Shown: piece by piece, positions 7,351 through 14,313 of the stretch
Position numbering within the stretch: the stretch's first letter is position 1
How the letters are laid out: each line of letters opens with the position of its first letter
From: CAIMUM01 sp034429715
Lineage (GTDB): Bacteria; Chloroflexota; Dehalococcoidia; GIF9; UBA5629
Length of the DNA stretch: 19,043 nucleotides
Direction: 5' to 3'
Assembly: GCA_034429715.1 (NCBI GenBank)
Contig: DAOUFR010000078.1
Location: 1-19,043 of the forward strand
Notes under the pieces: generated by a model
Told to the model about the DNA's origin: nothing
What the model saw: only the letters and a program-made list of their open reading frames with translations
Databases searched by the model: none
Translations under genes and position numbers: made by a program

Positions 7351-8422
7351 AACACTCGTAAGATAGATCTGTCGTAACGCTCTTTGGATCCCCTGAGCTG
7401 CACCAGAATTCCCAATAATACGCCTGCAGCAGATCAGCGGACGGAGATATCCATTGTGGTTTAGGTATTAATGAAATGCTATAGGCTTTGTTGAAGGTGA
7501 TCAGCTTGTTATCCAGATTTCCAAATGTATCCGCATTATTTTTAGGGCCGAAGCTTGGGTCTACGGGCACCCATCCAACGTCCTGCAAGTAAAACTCAGC
7601 CCAAACATGATAACTTCCGTTTTCAGGCAGCGCCCACCGCCCGACCACAGGCCGTGCAGGTATCCCCGACGCCCTGCACAATGCCACAAAAAATGCTGCG
7701 TAATCACCGCACTCCCCGTAACCGTTCCTAAGAGCGAAAAGTGCCCCTCCAAGACCATCTATTTCCTGGTAATTCATGTGGCTATTGACATATTCGTAAT
7801 ATAATCGCGCCATACGACAGGGATTGGACTCATTTCCCGCCAGCTCGGCTGCAAGATTAATAATCGCCTGATTATCCGCTTCGATCAGTTTACCGGCCCG
7901 GGTATACATAGCATACTCGGGATTTGAACGGTTGTATTCAACTGTAACGGGACCTTCAGGATTAAGCTTCACCTGAAATACTTTAACGGTGTAACGTTGA
8001 GTAAATGATAGGGATGAGTTCCGTGCAGGCTTGTTTTTGAATTCCCAGAAATCCTCGCCGGTCCCGGTAACAGAATCAACCTGGCAGCTTGTTGGTGAAA
8101 GACTGGCGGTTTGGGGAGAAATGACCTTCTGCGATTCCCAGTCTTTAATGGAGGGAAGCCACACTCTTATAACATTTACCATGGCATCCCCATTACTTAT
8201 GGAGAAGGTGCGCTTCACCGTATATGTTCTGGCATTAAAATATTCCAGCGTTACGGCCTGCCCTTGCTGTGCAACCTTCGTCTCCGAAGCGTCATGCCCT
8301 GCTATTACCACCTGCTCAGGTTCCGTAGAGACAACGGGTGTATCTGGAACAGCAGCGCAGGCACATACTGCGGAGATACATGTTATGGAAATGAAAACAA
8401 GTATGCTGAGTAGTTTATTCAT
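7337..8422 (-). CDS. Transglutaminase-like cysteine protease-fold lipoprotein
   Basis: A 361-residue exported protein with a transglutaminase-core domain. The signal peptide (LLSILVFISITCISAV) ends in a Cys-rich junction with C20 and C22; VCAC is a plausible lipobox. Residues about 60-170 form a beta-rich N-terminal part. The papain-like catalytic triad is complete: C238 in GYGECGDYAAFF, H272 in YHVWAEFY and D288 in PVDPSFG. Bacterial members of this superfamily act as extracellular peptidases, amidases or crosslinkers on cell-wall or surface proteins; the substrate here is unknown. ATG 8422 is preferred over 8467 because the signal peptide starts there. It is the first gene of the minus-strand cluster and overlaps the next gene by 14 bases. 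Cell-surface processing is a reasonable but unproven role. Confidence 0.9.
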   Translation of the reverse strand: MNKLLSILVFISITCISAVCACAAVPDTPVVSTEPEQVVIAGHDASETKVAQQGQAVTLEYFNARTYTVKRTFSISNGDAMVNVIRVWLPSIKDWESQKVISPQTASLSPTSCQVDSVTGTGEDFWEFKNKPARNSSLSFTQRYTVKVFQVKLNPEGPVTVEYNRSNPEYAMYTRAGKLIEADNQAIINLAAELAGNESNPCRMARLYYEYVNSHMNYQEIDGLGGALFALRNGYGECGDYAAFFVALCRASGIPARPVVGRWALPENGSYHVWAEFYLQDVGWVPVDPSFGPKNNADTFGNLDNKLITFNKAYSISLIPKPQWISPSADLLQAYYWEFWCSSGDPKSVTTDLSYECYDTE

Positions 8423-8588
8423 AGTCCCGTGAGAAAGTGCTCTGCTTAAATCTATATTACCACGCATATAGAATTATCTAAAATCAATCGGCCTGACATG
8501 CAAACTCGCTGGAAGAATTTTCGGCATTGAAAGGCTGATTACTATTTATAGACATATACGATCTTTTACGGCAGGGCAAACGATACTG

Positions 8589-8597
8589 TGATATAAT
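8589..8597 (+). promoter_or_regulatory. Extended -10 promoter element (TGATATAAT)
   Basis: TG-A-TATAAT matches the extended -10 consensus exactly. There is no good -35 at 16-18 bases upstream, which extended -10 promoters can tolerate. Transcription would begin near 8604, leaving a leader of about 195 bases before the TTG start at 8800. Confidence 0.55.
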
Positions 8598-8641
8598 TCT
8601 TGAACACAATAATAATTCTGTTAAAAACCATCGATATTTCG

Positions 8642-8682
8642 TTAGCCCGACGGCAGCACATGTGGCACAGTTGCAGGGCTAA
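8642..8682 (+). ncRNA. Stem-loop in the leader of the His-His repeat gene
   Basis: TTAGCCC (8642-8648) pairs perfectly with GGGCTAA (8676-8682), and GCAGC (8653-8657) pairs with GTTGC (8670-8674, one G-U), giving a two-tier hairpin about 40 bases after the predicted transcription start. There is no U-run after it, so it is not a simple terminator. It may be a leader regulatory structure; I recognise no known riboswitch. Confidence 0.35.
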
Positions 8683-8799
8683 GACATAAAAATCAAGGAT
8701 ACTTAATTTCAATTATTTCGCAATAAACAACGGTCATACTGATCCCACCATATAGAAAACTGATAAACAATAACAAGTAAGCAACAATGAGGTGCTCCA

Positions 8800-9522
8800 T
8801 TGGCTGTTAGCTACACTCCAACAGATGCGGTCATCGATACAGTGGCCATTATTCTTATTCTATTGCCCGAACCTGCAACCACTGCACTCGGTATCGCCAT
8901 GATGGCACGTCCCCGGGGCAATAAAAAGCAAGCGACGAGCAGCAAGCCGCTGCACAATTATCCGGACTATATTTATAGAGTTGATAACATCCGGGGCAGG
9001 CATATAACCTGGGAGGTTAAAATTATCAAGGCCGGCCAGCTTCCGCTGCAACAGCAAAACAGACCCACCGTTAATATAAAGCGCCGCGAGGAATTGATAT
9101 TAAGCCGCAAGACGGGCGCCACAAAATCGGACCCATTGACACCGCGTACGACGCGACCGGGAGCAATAATACATCACACGCTCAGGACTCAGAATCAACC
9201 TGCGCCTATTTTTAAACAAGGGCCACCTGAAATCCACACTCACCACACAATTGAGAAAAGCCCCGGCTACATCAAGGCGATGGCCGACGGCGTAAATCGG
9301 AAGCATGAACCTAAAATCATCCACCACTCGTTGGAAAACTCACCGGCCTCACGGATAATCAAGCCGGTCAGAATCGAGAAACCTCCTCCTACCGTCGTGC
9401 AGCATCATACACTCAATCCAAAGCCTCCTATAGATAGCCTAAAGCCATTAATTCCACCCGCACCGCGACCGAAAAAGCGCAATCTCCCGGGCGGAGATAT
9501 AACTATTCGGAAAGATGACTGA
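8800..9522 (+). CDS. Membrane-anchored basic Pro-rich protein with four His-His repeats (unknown)
   Basis: A 240-residue protein of unrecognised family. Residues about 8-35 are hydrophobic (DAVIDTVAIILILLPEP), a likely single transmembrane segment or uncleaved signal, followed by the basic stretch RPRGNKK. Residues 40-110 are polar and basic (YIYRVDNIRGRHITWEVKII). Residues 120-220 carry four copies of a short motif, HH(T/S)(L/I): H125-H126 (IIHHTL), H148-H149 (THHTI), H175-H176 (IIHHSL) and H202-H203 (QHHTL), spaced 23, 27 and 27 residues and separated by Pro/Lys-rich linkers. Paired spaced His suggests metal binding, but this is inference. The TTG start at 8800 is fixed by GAGGTG at 8789-8794. 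The tail is likely disordered and strongly basic. It is convergent with the antiporter gene and stands alone. Confidence 0.65.
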   Translation: MAVSYTPTDAVIDTVAIILILLPEPATTALGIAMMARPRGNKKQATSSKPLHNYPDYIYRVDNIRGRHITWEVKIIKAGQLPLQQQNRPTVNIKRREELILSRKTGATKSDPLTPRTTRPGAIIHHTLRTQNQPAPIFKQGPPEIHTHHTIEKSPGYIKAMADGVNRKHEPKIIHHSLENSPASRIIKPVRIEKPPPTVVQHHTLNPKPPIDSLKPLIPPAPRPKKRNLPGGDITIRKDD

Positions 9523-9587
9523 GGTATGGCTGTAACAATCTTACGACGATGTTTTTAAACAGCTCAGCGATTATGTATAGTCGGTAT

Positions 9588-11267
9588 TTAGACGATAAGG
9601 CTTTTATCGTATGCGTCGGAAGAAATTTTCTCTATCCGCCTGGTAAATTCACTGCTGGCTTCATACTCGGGACTGATAAACTCTATATCGCCTAATGCAG
9701 ACAATTTACCTGTCTCTTTTCTGCTATGCATCCGGGCCAGTATTTTCAATTTGGGATTCAGATGCAGTGCATAGGTTATAGCAGATTTAATGGTCAGCAT
9801 ATCAGGCACAGTAATCACGAAAACCCGGGCCTCTTTCAGGTTTAATTGAGCGAGTATATGAAAATTGCCGGCATCACCGTATATGTGAGGGATATTTTCC
9901 TTTTCCAATTCGTCTATTAATTCCGGATCAAATTCAATGACCTGGAATTTTATGCCGTCCTTGCGCAGATTCGCCGCAATATTTTTACCTATCCTCCCGT
10001 AACCCGCCAGCAAAACCTGATATGCTGCAGACGCAGTATCATTAGCTATAACAGTGTTTATCACCGACGAGTCCCGCTTCATTCTAACCAAAGCGGCAGA
10101 CGGGCGGGCCAACCTAGGCAACAACCATGAAACGAAGGCGAAGAGAACCGGCGTCAAAATCATGGTAATAATAGCGCTGGCTACGATGAGTGAATAGAAT
10201 TGATCTGTTACTATCTTGCTATCGGCGCCGGCCTGCGCCAGGACAAAACTGAACTCACCTATCTGAAAAAGTCCTATGCCCGATAATACGGCGATTTTAT
10301 TGCTGTATCTGAACGCGCGCACTATCCCAAAGACAATAATTGATTTTACGATAAGTATGCATATTACGATTAACAAAATGGTGGACCAGTTTTCAACCAC
10401 AAATGCAGGATTCAGTAACATGCCCAATGATAGGAAAAATAACGTAGCAAAAACGTCTCTTAAGGGTGTGATCTCAGCCAGCGCCTGGTGAGCAAAAATT
10501 GACTCTCGTAAAACCAGTCCGATTACAAATGCGCCGAAAACGGCGGATAGGCCCAGTATATGGGTACCAAACCCGGCCATCAAACATAGAACAAGGACAG
10601 ATAGTATGAACAGTTCACGCGATCTCACTCCTCCCACGCGACCAAAGGCCCAGGGCAACACCCACAAACCCATCCCGATTGCGACTGCGATGAATATCGC
10701 TGCTTTACCGACAGCTAAAGCAAACGCATTGAATAAATTGTCTGTGGGCTGGCCTATAAGCGATACTATCACCAGCATAATAGTCACGCTTATATCCTGA
10801 AGTATAAGCATGGCTATCATAATTCGGCCCTGTATGGAGCCGAGTTCACCTCTCTCCATCAATACTTTAAGGCCCACCATCGTGCTGCTCAGTGATAGTA
10901 CCAGACCGAAAACCGCGGACTGCGTCAGTGGCCATCCGAATAGAGCCCATCCGAGAATGAAACCGGCAGCGAAAGTTATTACAATTTGAAGTGTCCCGCC
11001 CCACACACCCACATTTCCCACCTGTCGAAGCTGGGTGAAAGAAACCTCCAATCCCAAGGTGAACATCAAGAGGGTTATCCCGATAGTGGCTGCAGCTTTA
11101 ATTAAGGTAACATCGCCAACCCAACCCAGAACATACGGACCTGTTACCACTCCCACAAGCAAATAGCCGAGGATCACGGGCTGTCCCACACGCCGGGCTA
11201 ACATCCCTCCGATCAGCGCGGCTCCAAGGAGTATCGCAATTACAATTGCCGGATCTAAATCATACAT
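9588..11267 (-). CDS. CPA2-family cation/proton antiporter (KefB/KefC-type) with TrkA-N domain
   Basis: A 559-residue inner-membrane transporter. Residues 1-385 hold about 12 hydrophobic helices with the family hallmarks: the N-terminal RRVGQPVILGYLLVGVVTGP, GITLLMFTLGLE, GAFVIGLVLRES, LFFLSLGM and QIGEFSFVLAQAG. Residues about 418-535 are a cytoplasmic TrkA-N (RCK-N) Rossmann domain with the nucleotide-binding loop GYGRIG at 422-427 and an acidic residue ending strand two (VIEFD). No TrkA-C domain follows, a compact layout. The family exchanges K+ or Na+ for protons and is gated by NAD(H), glutathione adducts or nucleotides; the specific ion is not decidable here. ATG 11267 has only a weak GAG ribosome site. 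It is transcribed alone from a strong promoter behind a 160-base leader. Confidence 0.93.
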   Translation of the reverse strand: MYDLDPAIVIAILLGAALIGGMLARRVGQPVILGYLLVGVVTGPYVLGWVGDVTLIKAAATIGITLLMFTLGLEVSFTQLRQVGNVGVWGGTLQIVITFAAGFILGWALFGWPLTQSAVFGLVLSLSSTMVGLKVLMERGELGSIQGRIMIAMLILQDISVTIMLVIVSLIGQPTDNLFNAFALAVGKAAIFIAVAIGMGLWVLPWAFGRVGGVRSRELFILSVLVLCLMAGFGTHILGLSAVFGAFVIGLVLRESIFAHQALAEITPLRDVFATLFFLSLGMLLNPAFVVENWSTILLIVICILIVKSIIVFGIVRAFRYSNKIAVLSGIGLFQIGEFSFVLAQAGADSKIVTDQFYSLIVASAIITMILTPVLFAFVSWLLPRLARPSAALVRMKRDSSVINTVIANDTASAAYQVLLAGYGRIGKNIAANLRKDGIKFQVIEFDPELIDELEKENIPHIYGDAGNFHILAQLNLKEARVFVITVPDMLTIKSAITYALHLNPKLKILARMHSRKETGKLSALGDIEFISPEYEASSEFTRRIEKISSDAYDKSLIV

Positions 11268-11305
11268 AGCTCTATACCGGTATCAGGCCTGTTATCAGTT
11301 GTAAC

Positions 11306-11329
11306 GGCAAACAGCATCACTTGTTTGCC
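11306..11329 (-). ncRNA. Hairpin in the antiporter leader RNA
   Basis: GGCAAACA (11306-11313) and TGTTTGCC (11322-11329) form a perfect 8-bp stem with an 8-base loop in the transcribed leader of the antiporter gene. A second hairpin, CAGCG/CGCTG (11354-11372), precedes it in transcript order. Neither is followed by a U-run in the minus-strand direction. Together they suggest a folded leader, possibly an ion- or nucleotide-responsive element; no known riboswitch was recognised. Confidence 0.4.
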
Positions 11330-11434
11330 TATACGATCATTATCAGAGATTGGCAGCGCCGGAGTATCGCTGGATTTAATCAGGATTGCCGCGTACGCTT
11401 GCCGGCTGTTAGAAATAGACGGTGGAGTACCATA

Positions 11435-11463
11435 ATTATATCTGAGAAGATACGAATTTTCAA
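11435..11463 (-). promoter_or_regulatory. Sigma-70-type promoter for the antiporter gene
   Basis: On the minus strand, TTGAAA (11458-11463) is separated by exactly 17 bases from TATAAT (11435-11440), a near-consensus housekeeping promoter (5/6 and 6/6). The predicted transcription start is near 11428, giving a leader of about 160 bases before the ATG at 11267. Confidence 0.72.
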
Positions 11464-11535
11464 ACTTGCGCCTATATAGTTTGCACTGCAGACACGTGAG
11501 TTCACTGTAGCTGATTCATAGCTTCAGAGCAGTTA

Positions 11536-11564
11536 TTGACAGTGGAAGGGAATGCGAGTAATTT
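11536..11564 (+). promoter_or_regulatory. Candidate promoter of the sugar operon
   Basis: A consensus -35 TTGACA (11536-11541) is followed after 17 bases by TAATTT (11559-11564, only 3/6 to consensus). The leader would be about 85 bases and could fold through GGGCA/TGCCC and CACG/CGTG pairs. The weak -10 suggests an activator may be needed. Confidence 0.4.
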
Positions 11565-11656
11565 ATTGCTGGGGCACATATGGGATGACGATGTTTGCCC
11601 GCACGTATATGCGTGAAATCCCGGATAGCGAATTGACCTAAACAGGAGTTGTTGTT

Positions 11657-13072
11657 ATGAGCGAGCTGATGAAGTGGAATTTTGCTACACGAGCGGAGAC
11701 GTACAAGAGTATGGCGCTGATTGCGGGCCGGGTCGTGAAACTGTCATTGCCTCACAAGGAGCACCGCCCCACGGGACCGGACCAGCGCAAATGGTGGCAG
11801 AAGGCCGGTTTCTGCGTGCAATACCAGATCGAAAAACGCCCGGACGTGGGATGGGACCGCGATTATATCGAGTTCAATAAATCGATGACGGACGAGAAGG
11901 GCAACCTCAAATTCAATGGCCCTTACTGTAAAATTGAGGATTGGGTGGCCCTGAGTAAAAAGATCGGCCTGGACTATCATAGCTTTGAGACCAAATGGCA
12001 CGACGGCATCTGCTGGTTCAATACCGGACTGACCAAATGGAAGACCGAGGTCGACTACGCCGGCAAATTCGCCGAGCTCAGCAGAAAAGAGCATATTATT
12101 TTCATATATTATTACTCGTCGGTTTTCGACCACAATCCACAGTTCGATCCCATACAGCCGAACCCCCGCATCACACCGTCATTCCTGGGACTGTTGCCTC
12201 AGGAGAAATATAAGATATATTCCAGCTATCTGCTCGGACAGTATGACGAGATAGTCAGACAATATAAGCCGGACGGCATATGGCTGGACTGGTGGTGGGC
12301 CGATAAGACCACTAAAGATTCGATTGCCCATTTAAGCAGCAGACATCCCGATGTTGTGCTCGCCTTCAACCTGTCATCGATGTTCTTCTCTTCCCATAAG
12401 GACCAGCACTTTTCATCGGGAGAAGCACATGCCCTGGACGGACCCTTTATCGGGAAACGGGAAGAAGCCGGCGGCATCATCTCCGTCCTTACCAGCACCT
12501 GGAAATGGGCCAATCTCTATCGAATGATGTTTAAACATCCCTGGGAGCTGATTACACCGACCTCGGTCTGGTGGCAGGATATGAAGCTCCGCGAAGATAT
12601 ATTTGAGTTTGTGCGCCAGGCGGCGGTCGTCATGGCCTGCGGCGGTAAATTCGCCTGCGGTACACCCGCGCTTATGGACGGCAGCCTGGATCCCGACCAC
12701 GTCAGGCAGCTGGAGACGCTGGGAAAATGGTATATCCCCAGGAAGGAGCTGTTCCTCGGCGCGTATCCTATAAGATATCTGGGATTCGCACCGAGAGGCG
12801 TATCCGTTGATAAACAGGATTTCAATACTATCGCATGCTTTTACAGGGACGGTGTGCTGCTGCATGCGATCAATATGAAGGGCAAATCCGAGCCGGTGGA
12901 GATAACTCTCAAAGGCGGCAGGTGGAAAGCGATAAAGACCGCCTATCTCGAGCCGGCACACCGCCGGATAGAGATCACGAGCAGGGGACCTGACAGGATT
13001 ATAGCTCTGTCAAAAGACGACATCGATCATATCGACACAATCATTTATCTGCCCGCAATCGATACGTTATAA
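11657..13072 (+). CDS. GH29-like (alpha-L-fucosidase family) glycoside hydrolase
   Basis: A 471-residue protein with the layout of glycoside hydrolase family 29. Residues 30-330 form the (beta/alpha)8 barrel: DWVALSKKIGLDYHSFETKW, then HDGICWFNTGLTKW (K113-W-H115-D116-G117, equivalent to the KHHDG signature), then EIVRQYKPDGIWLDWWW, where D211 aligns with the retaining nucleophile. Residues 330-375 contain the family ending: VRQAAVVMACGGKFACGTPA, then LETLGKWYIPRKELFLGAYP. A C-terminal beta domain follows (to 471). There is no signal peptide, so it should act in the cytoplasm on imported small glycosides. Substrate specificity is not certain, since GH29-like proteins also include divergent members. 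ATG 11657 has AGGAG 8 bases upstream. It is the first gene of a three-gene operon, 3 bases before the next. Confidence 0.8.
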   Translation: MSELMKWNFATRAETYKSMALIAGRVVKLSLPHKEHRPTGPDQRKWWQKAGFCVQYQIEKRPDVGWDRDYIEFNKSMTDEKGNLKFNGPYCKIEDWVALSKKIGLDYHSFETKWHDGICWFNTGLTKWKTEVDYAGKFAELSRKEHIIFIYYYSSVFDHNPQFDPIQPNPRITPSFLGLLPQEKYKIYSSYLLGQYDEIVRQYKPDGIWLDWWWADKTTKDSIAHLSSRHPDVVLAFNLSSMFFSSHKDQHFSSGEAHALDGPFIGKREEAGGIISVLTSTWKWANLYRMMFKHPWELITPTSVWWQDMKLREDIFEFVRQAAVVMACGGKFACGTPALMDGSLDPDHVRQLETLGKWYIPRKELFLGAYPIRYLGFAPRGVSVDKQDFNTIACFYRDGVLLHAINMKGKSEPVEITLKGGRWKAIKTAYLEPAHRRIEITSRGPDRIIALSKDDIDHIDTIIYLPAIDTL

Positions 13073-13075
13073 GCT

Positions 13076-14272
13076 ATGAAAAAACAACTGTTGGAAACCG
13101 CACTGGACAGGGGAAACGGTGTTCTCCGCCTATGTCCCAACTGGGTTCCCCGCTCTTTCTGCATCCCTGGAAGGAGGCTGAAGCTCCACCCCGATGATTA
13201 CTATGCTTTCGGCGCCGACCGGGGCGGCATCGACGAACGCTGGTTTGCATCGACCACCAGGGCTGACAACGGCCCGCTTACGCTGCAGGACGAGGGACTG
13301 AGCTATATTTTCTGCGATGATGGGAACAAGAAGAATAGGATTCTTTTGAAAGAGGCCCTGGAGTCAGCGGGCAATGAGATCCTCGGCTCGGAGGTGATGA
13401 AGAAGCACGGCGGCTGGACCATGTACAGCAAATTCTTCGACAACCTCGAACCGCTTCCGCTGCACCTTCACTTGAGCGATGAGTACGCCGCCCGTGTGGG
13501 TCGCAAGGGAAAGCCCGAAGGCTATTATTTCCCCGGGCAGTTGAACAATCACGGCGGCCTGTTTCCCTACACTTTTTTCGGTTTGAACCCGGGGACAAAG
13601 AAAGATGATGTGCGCCGTTGCCTGGAAAGATGGAACAGCGGAGATAACGGGATTTTAAATTTGTCCCGCGCCTACCGCCTGTCGCCGGGCACGGGATGGG
13701 ATGTGCCGGCAGGAGTGCTGCATGCGCCGGGCTCGATGCTCACCTATGAGCCGCAGAGGGCTTCTGACGTTTTCGGCATGTACCAGTCGCTGACCTGGAA
13801 TAAATATGTCCCATACGACCTCCTGGTCAAAGACGTGCCGCGGGAACATCGCATGAATATCGACTATCTGGTGAACATGATCGACTGGGAGCTGAATACC
13901 GACCCTGATTTCTATAAAAACAGGTTCCTGTCCCCGCGGCCGGTCAGGCCGCTCGATGAGATGAGAGAGCAGGGCTACGAGGAGTACGACATAGTGTATA
14001 ATTCGCCCTTTTTCAGCGCCAGGGAGCTTACCGTGCATGCGGGCAGGTCGGCCACCATCCGCGATACAGATGCCTACGGAGCTATAATCATACAGGGCCG
14101 GGGCAAATTCGGCGCTCTGGAGGTCGAATCGCCGGCCATGATTCGCTTCGGACAGATGACGGCGGATGAGCTTTTTATCACCTGCGGATCGGCGCGTGAG
14201 GGCATAGTGATTACAAATACCAGCGAATTCGACAACCTGGTGATGTTGAAACACTTCGGACCCGCGGCCTGA
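13076..14272 (+). CDS. Mannose-6-phosphate isomerase-like cupin protein
   Basis: A 398-residue protein resembling class I phosphomannose isomerases. The cupin motif order is kept: LEPLPLHLHLSDEYAARVG, then KPEGYYFP, then FFGLNPGTKKDDVRRCLERW, then GWDVPAGVLHAPGSMLTYEPQ. Predicted metal ligands are H130 and H132 (in HLH), E148 and H216. In ManA the first ligand is Gln (Q-V-H), so the Gln-to-His change at residue 130 is notable and may mean a different substrate. Residues about 310-398 form a second beta barrel, as in ManA. It probably isomerises or binds a sugar or sugar phosphate, but the substrate is unknown. The start lies 3 bases after the glycosidase stop; no clear Shine-Dalgarno is visible, consistent with coupled translation. 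Confidence 0.72.
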   Translation: MKKQLLETALDRGNGVLRLCPNWVPRSFCIPGRRLKLHPDDYYAFGADRGGIDERWFASTTRADNGPLTLQDEGLSYIFCDDGNKKNRILLKEALESAGNEILGSEVMKKHGGWTMYSKFFDNLEPLPLHLHLSDEYAARVGRKGKPEGYYFPGQLNNHGGLFPYTFFGLNPGTKKDDVRRCLERWNSGDNGILNLSRAYRLSPGTGWDVPAGVLHAPGSMLTYEPQRASDVFGMYQSLTWNKYVPYDLLVKDVPREHRMNIDYLVNMIDWELNTDPDFYKNRFLSPRPVRPLDEMREQGYEEYDIVYNSPFFSARELTVHAGRSATIRDTDAYGAIIIQGRGKFGALEVESPAMIRFGQMTADELFITCGSAREGIVITNTSEFDNLVMLKHFGPAA

Positions 14273-14313
14273 GAGATGATACCGCAGACAAAGATCGAAG
14301 GAAGGTATTAGAG

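Larger units (their letters stand above)
8423..8799. other. Divergent intergenic region with AT-rich leader
   Basis: This 377-base gap separates the minus-strand transglutaminase operon from the plus-strand His-His repeat gene, so it must hold promoters in both directions. I see an extended -10 on the plus strand (8589-8597) and a hairpin (8642-8682). For the minus strand only a weak candidate is visible (TTTAGA, 17 bases, TAATAT reading leftward, around 8452-8480). No tRNA or small open gene with a convincing ribosome site was found. Confidence 0.6.
11268..11656. other. Divergent promoter region between the antiporter gene and the sugar operon
   Basis: This 389-base gap carries promoters facing both ways: the near-consensus minus-strand one at 11435-11463 and a TTGACA-containing plus-strand candidate at 11536-11564. 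It also holds two hairpins in the minus-strand leader. No open reading frame with a plausible ribosome site was seen. Confidence 0.7.

Noticed and set aside
8642..8682. The hairpin region considered as a tRNA gene
   Set aside because: There is no cloverleaf, no T-loop GGTTCRA block and no anticodon arm; only a two-tier stem-loop is supported.
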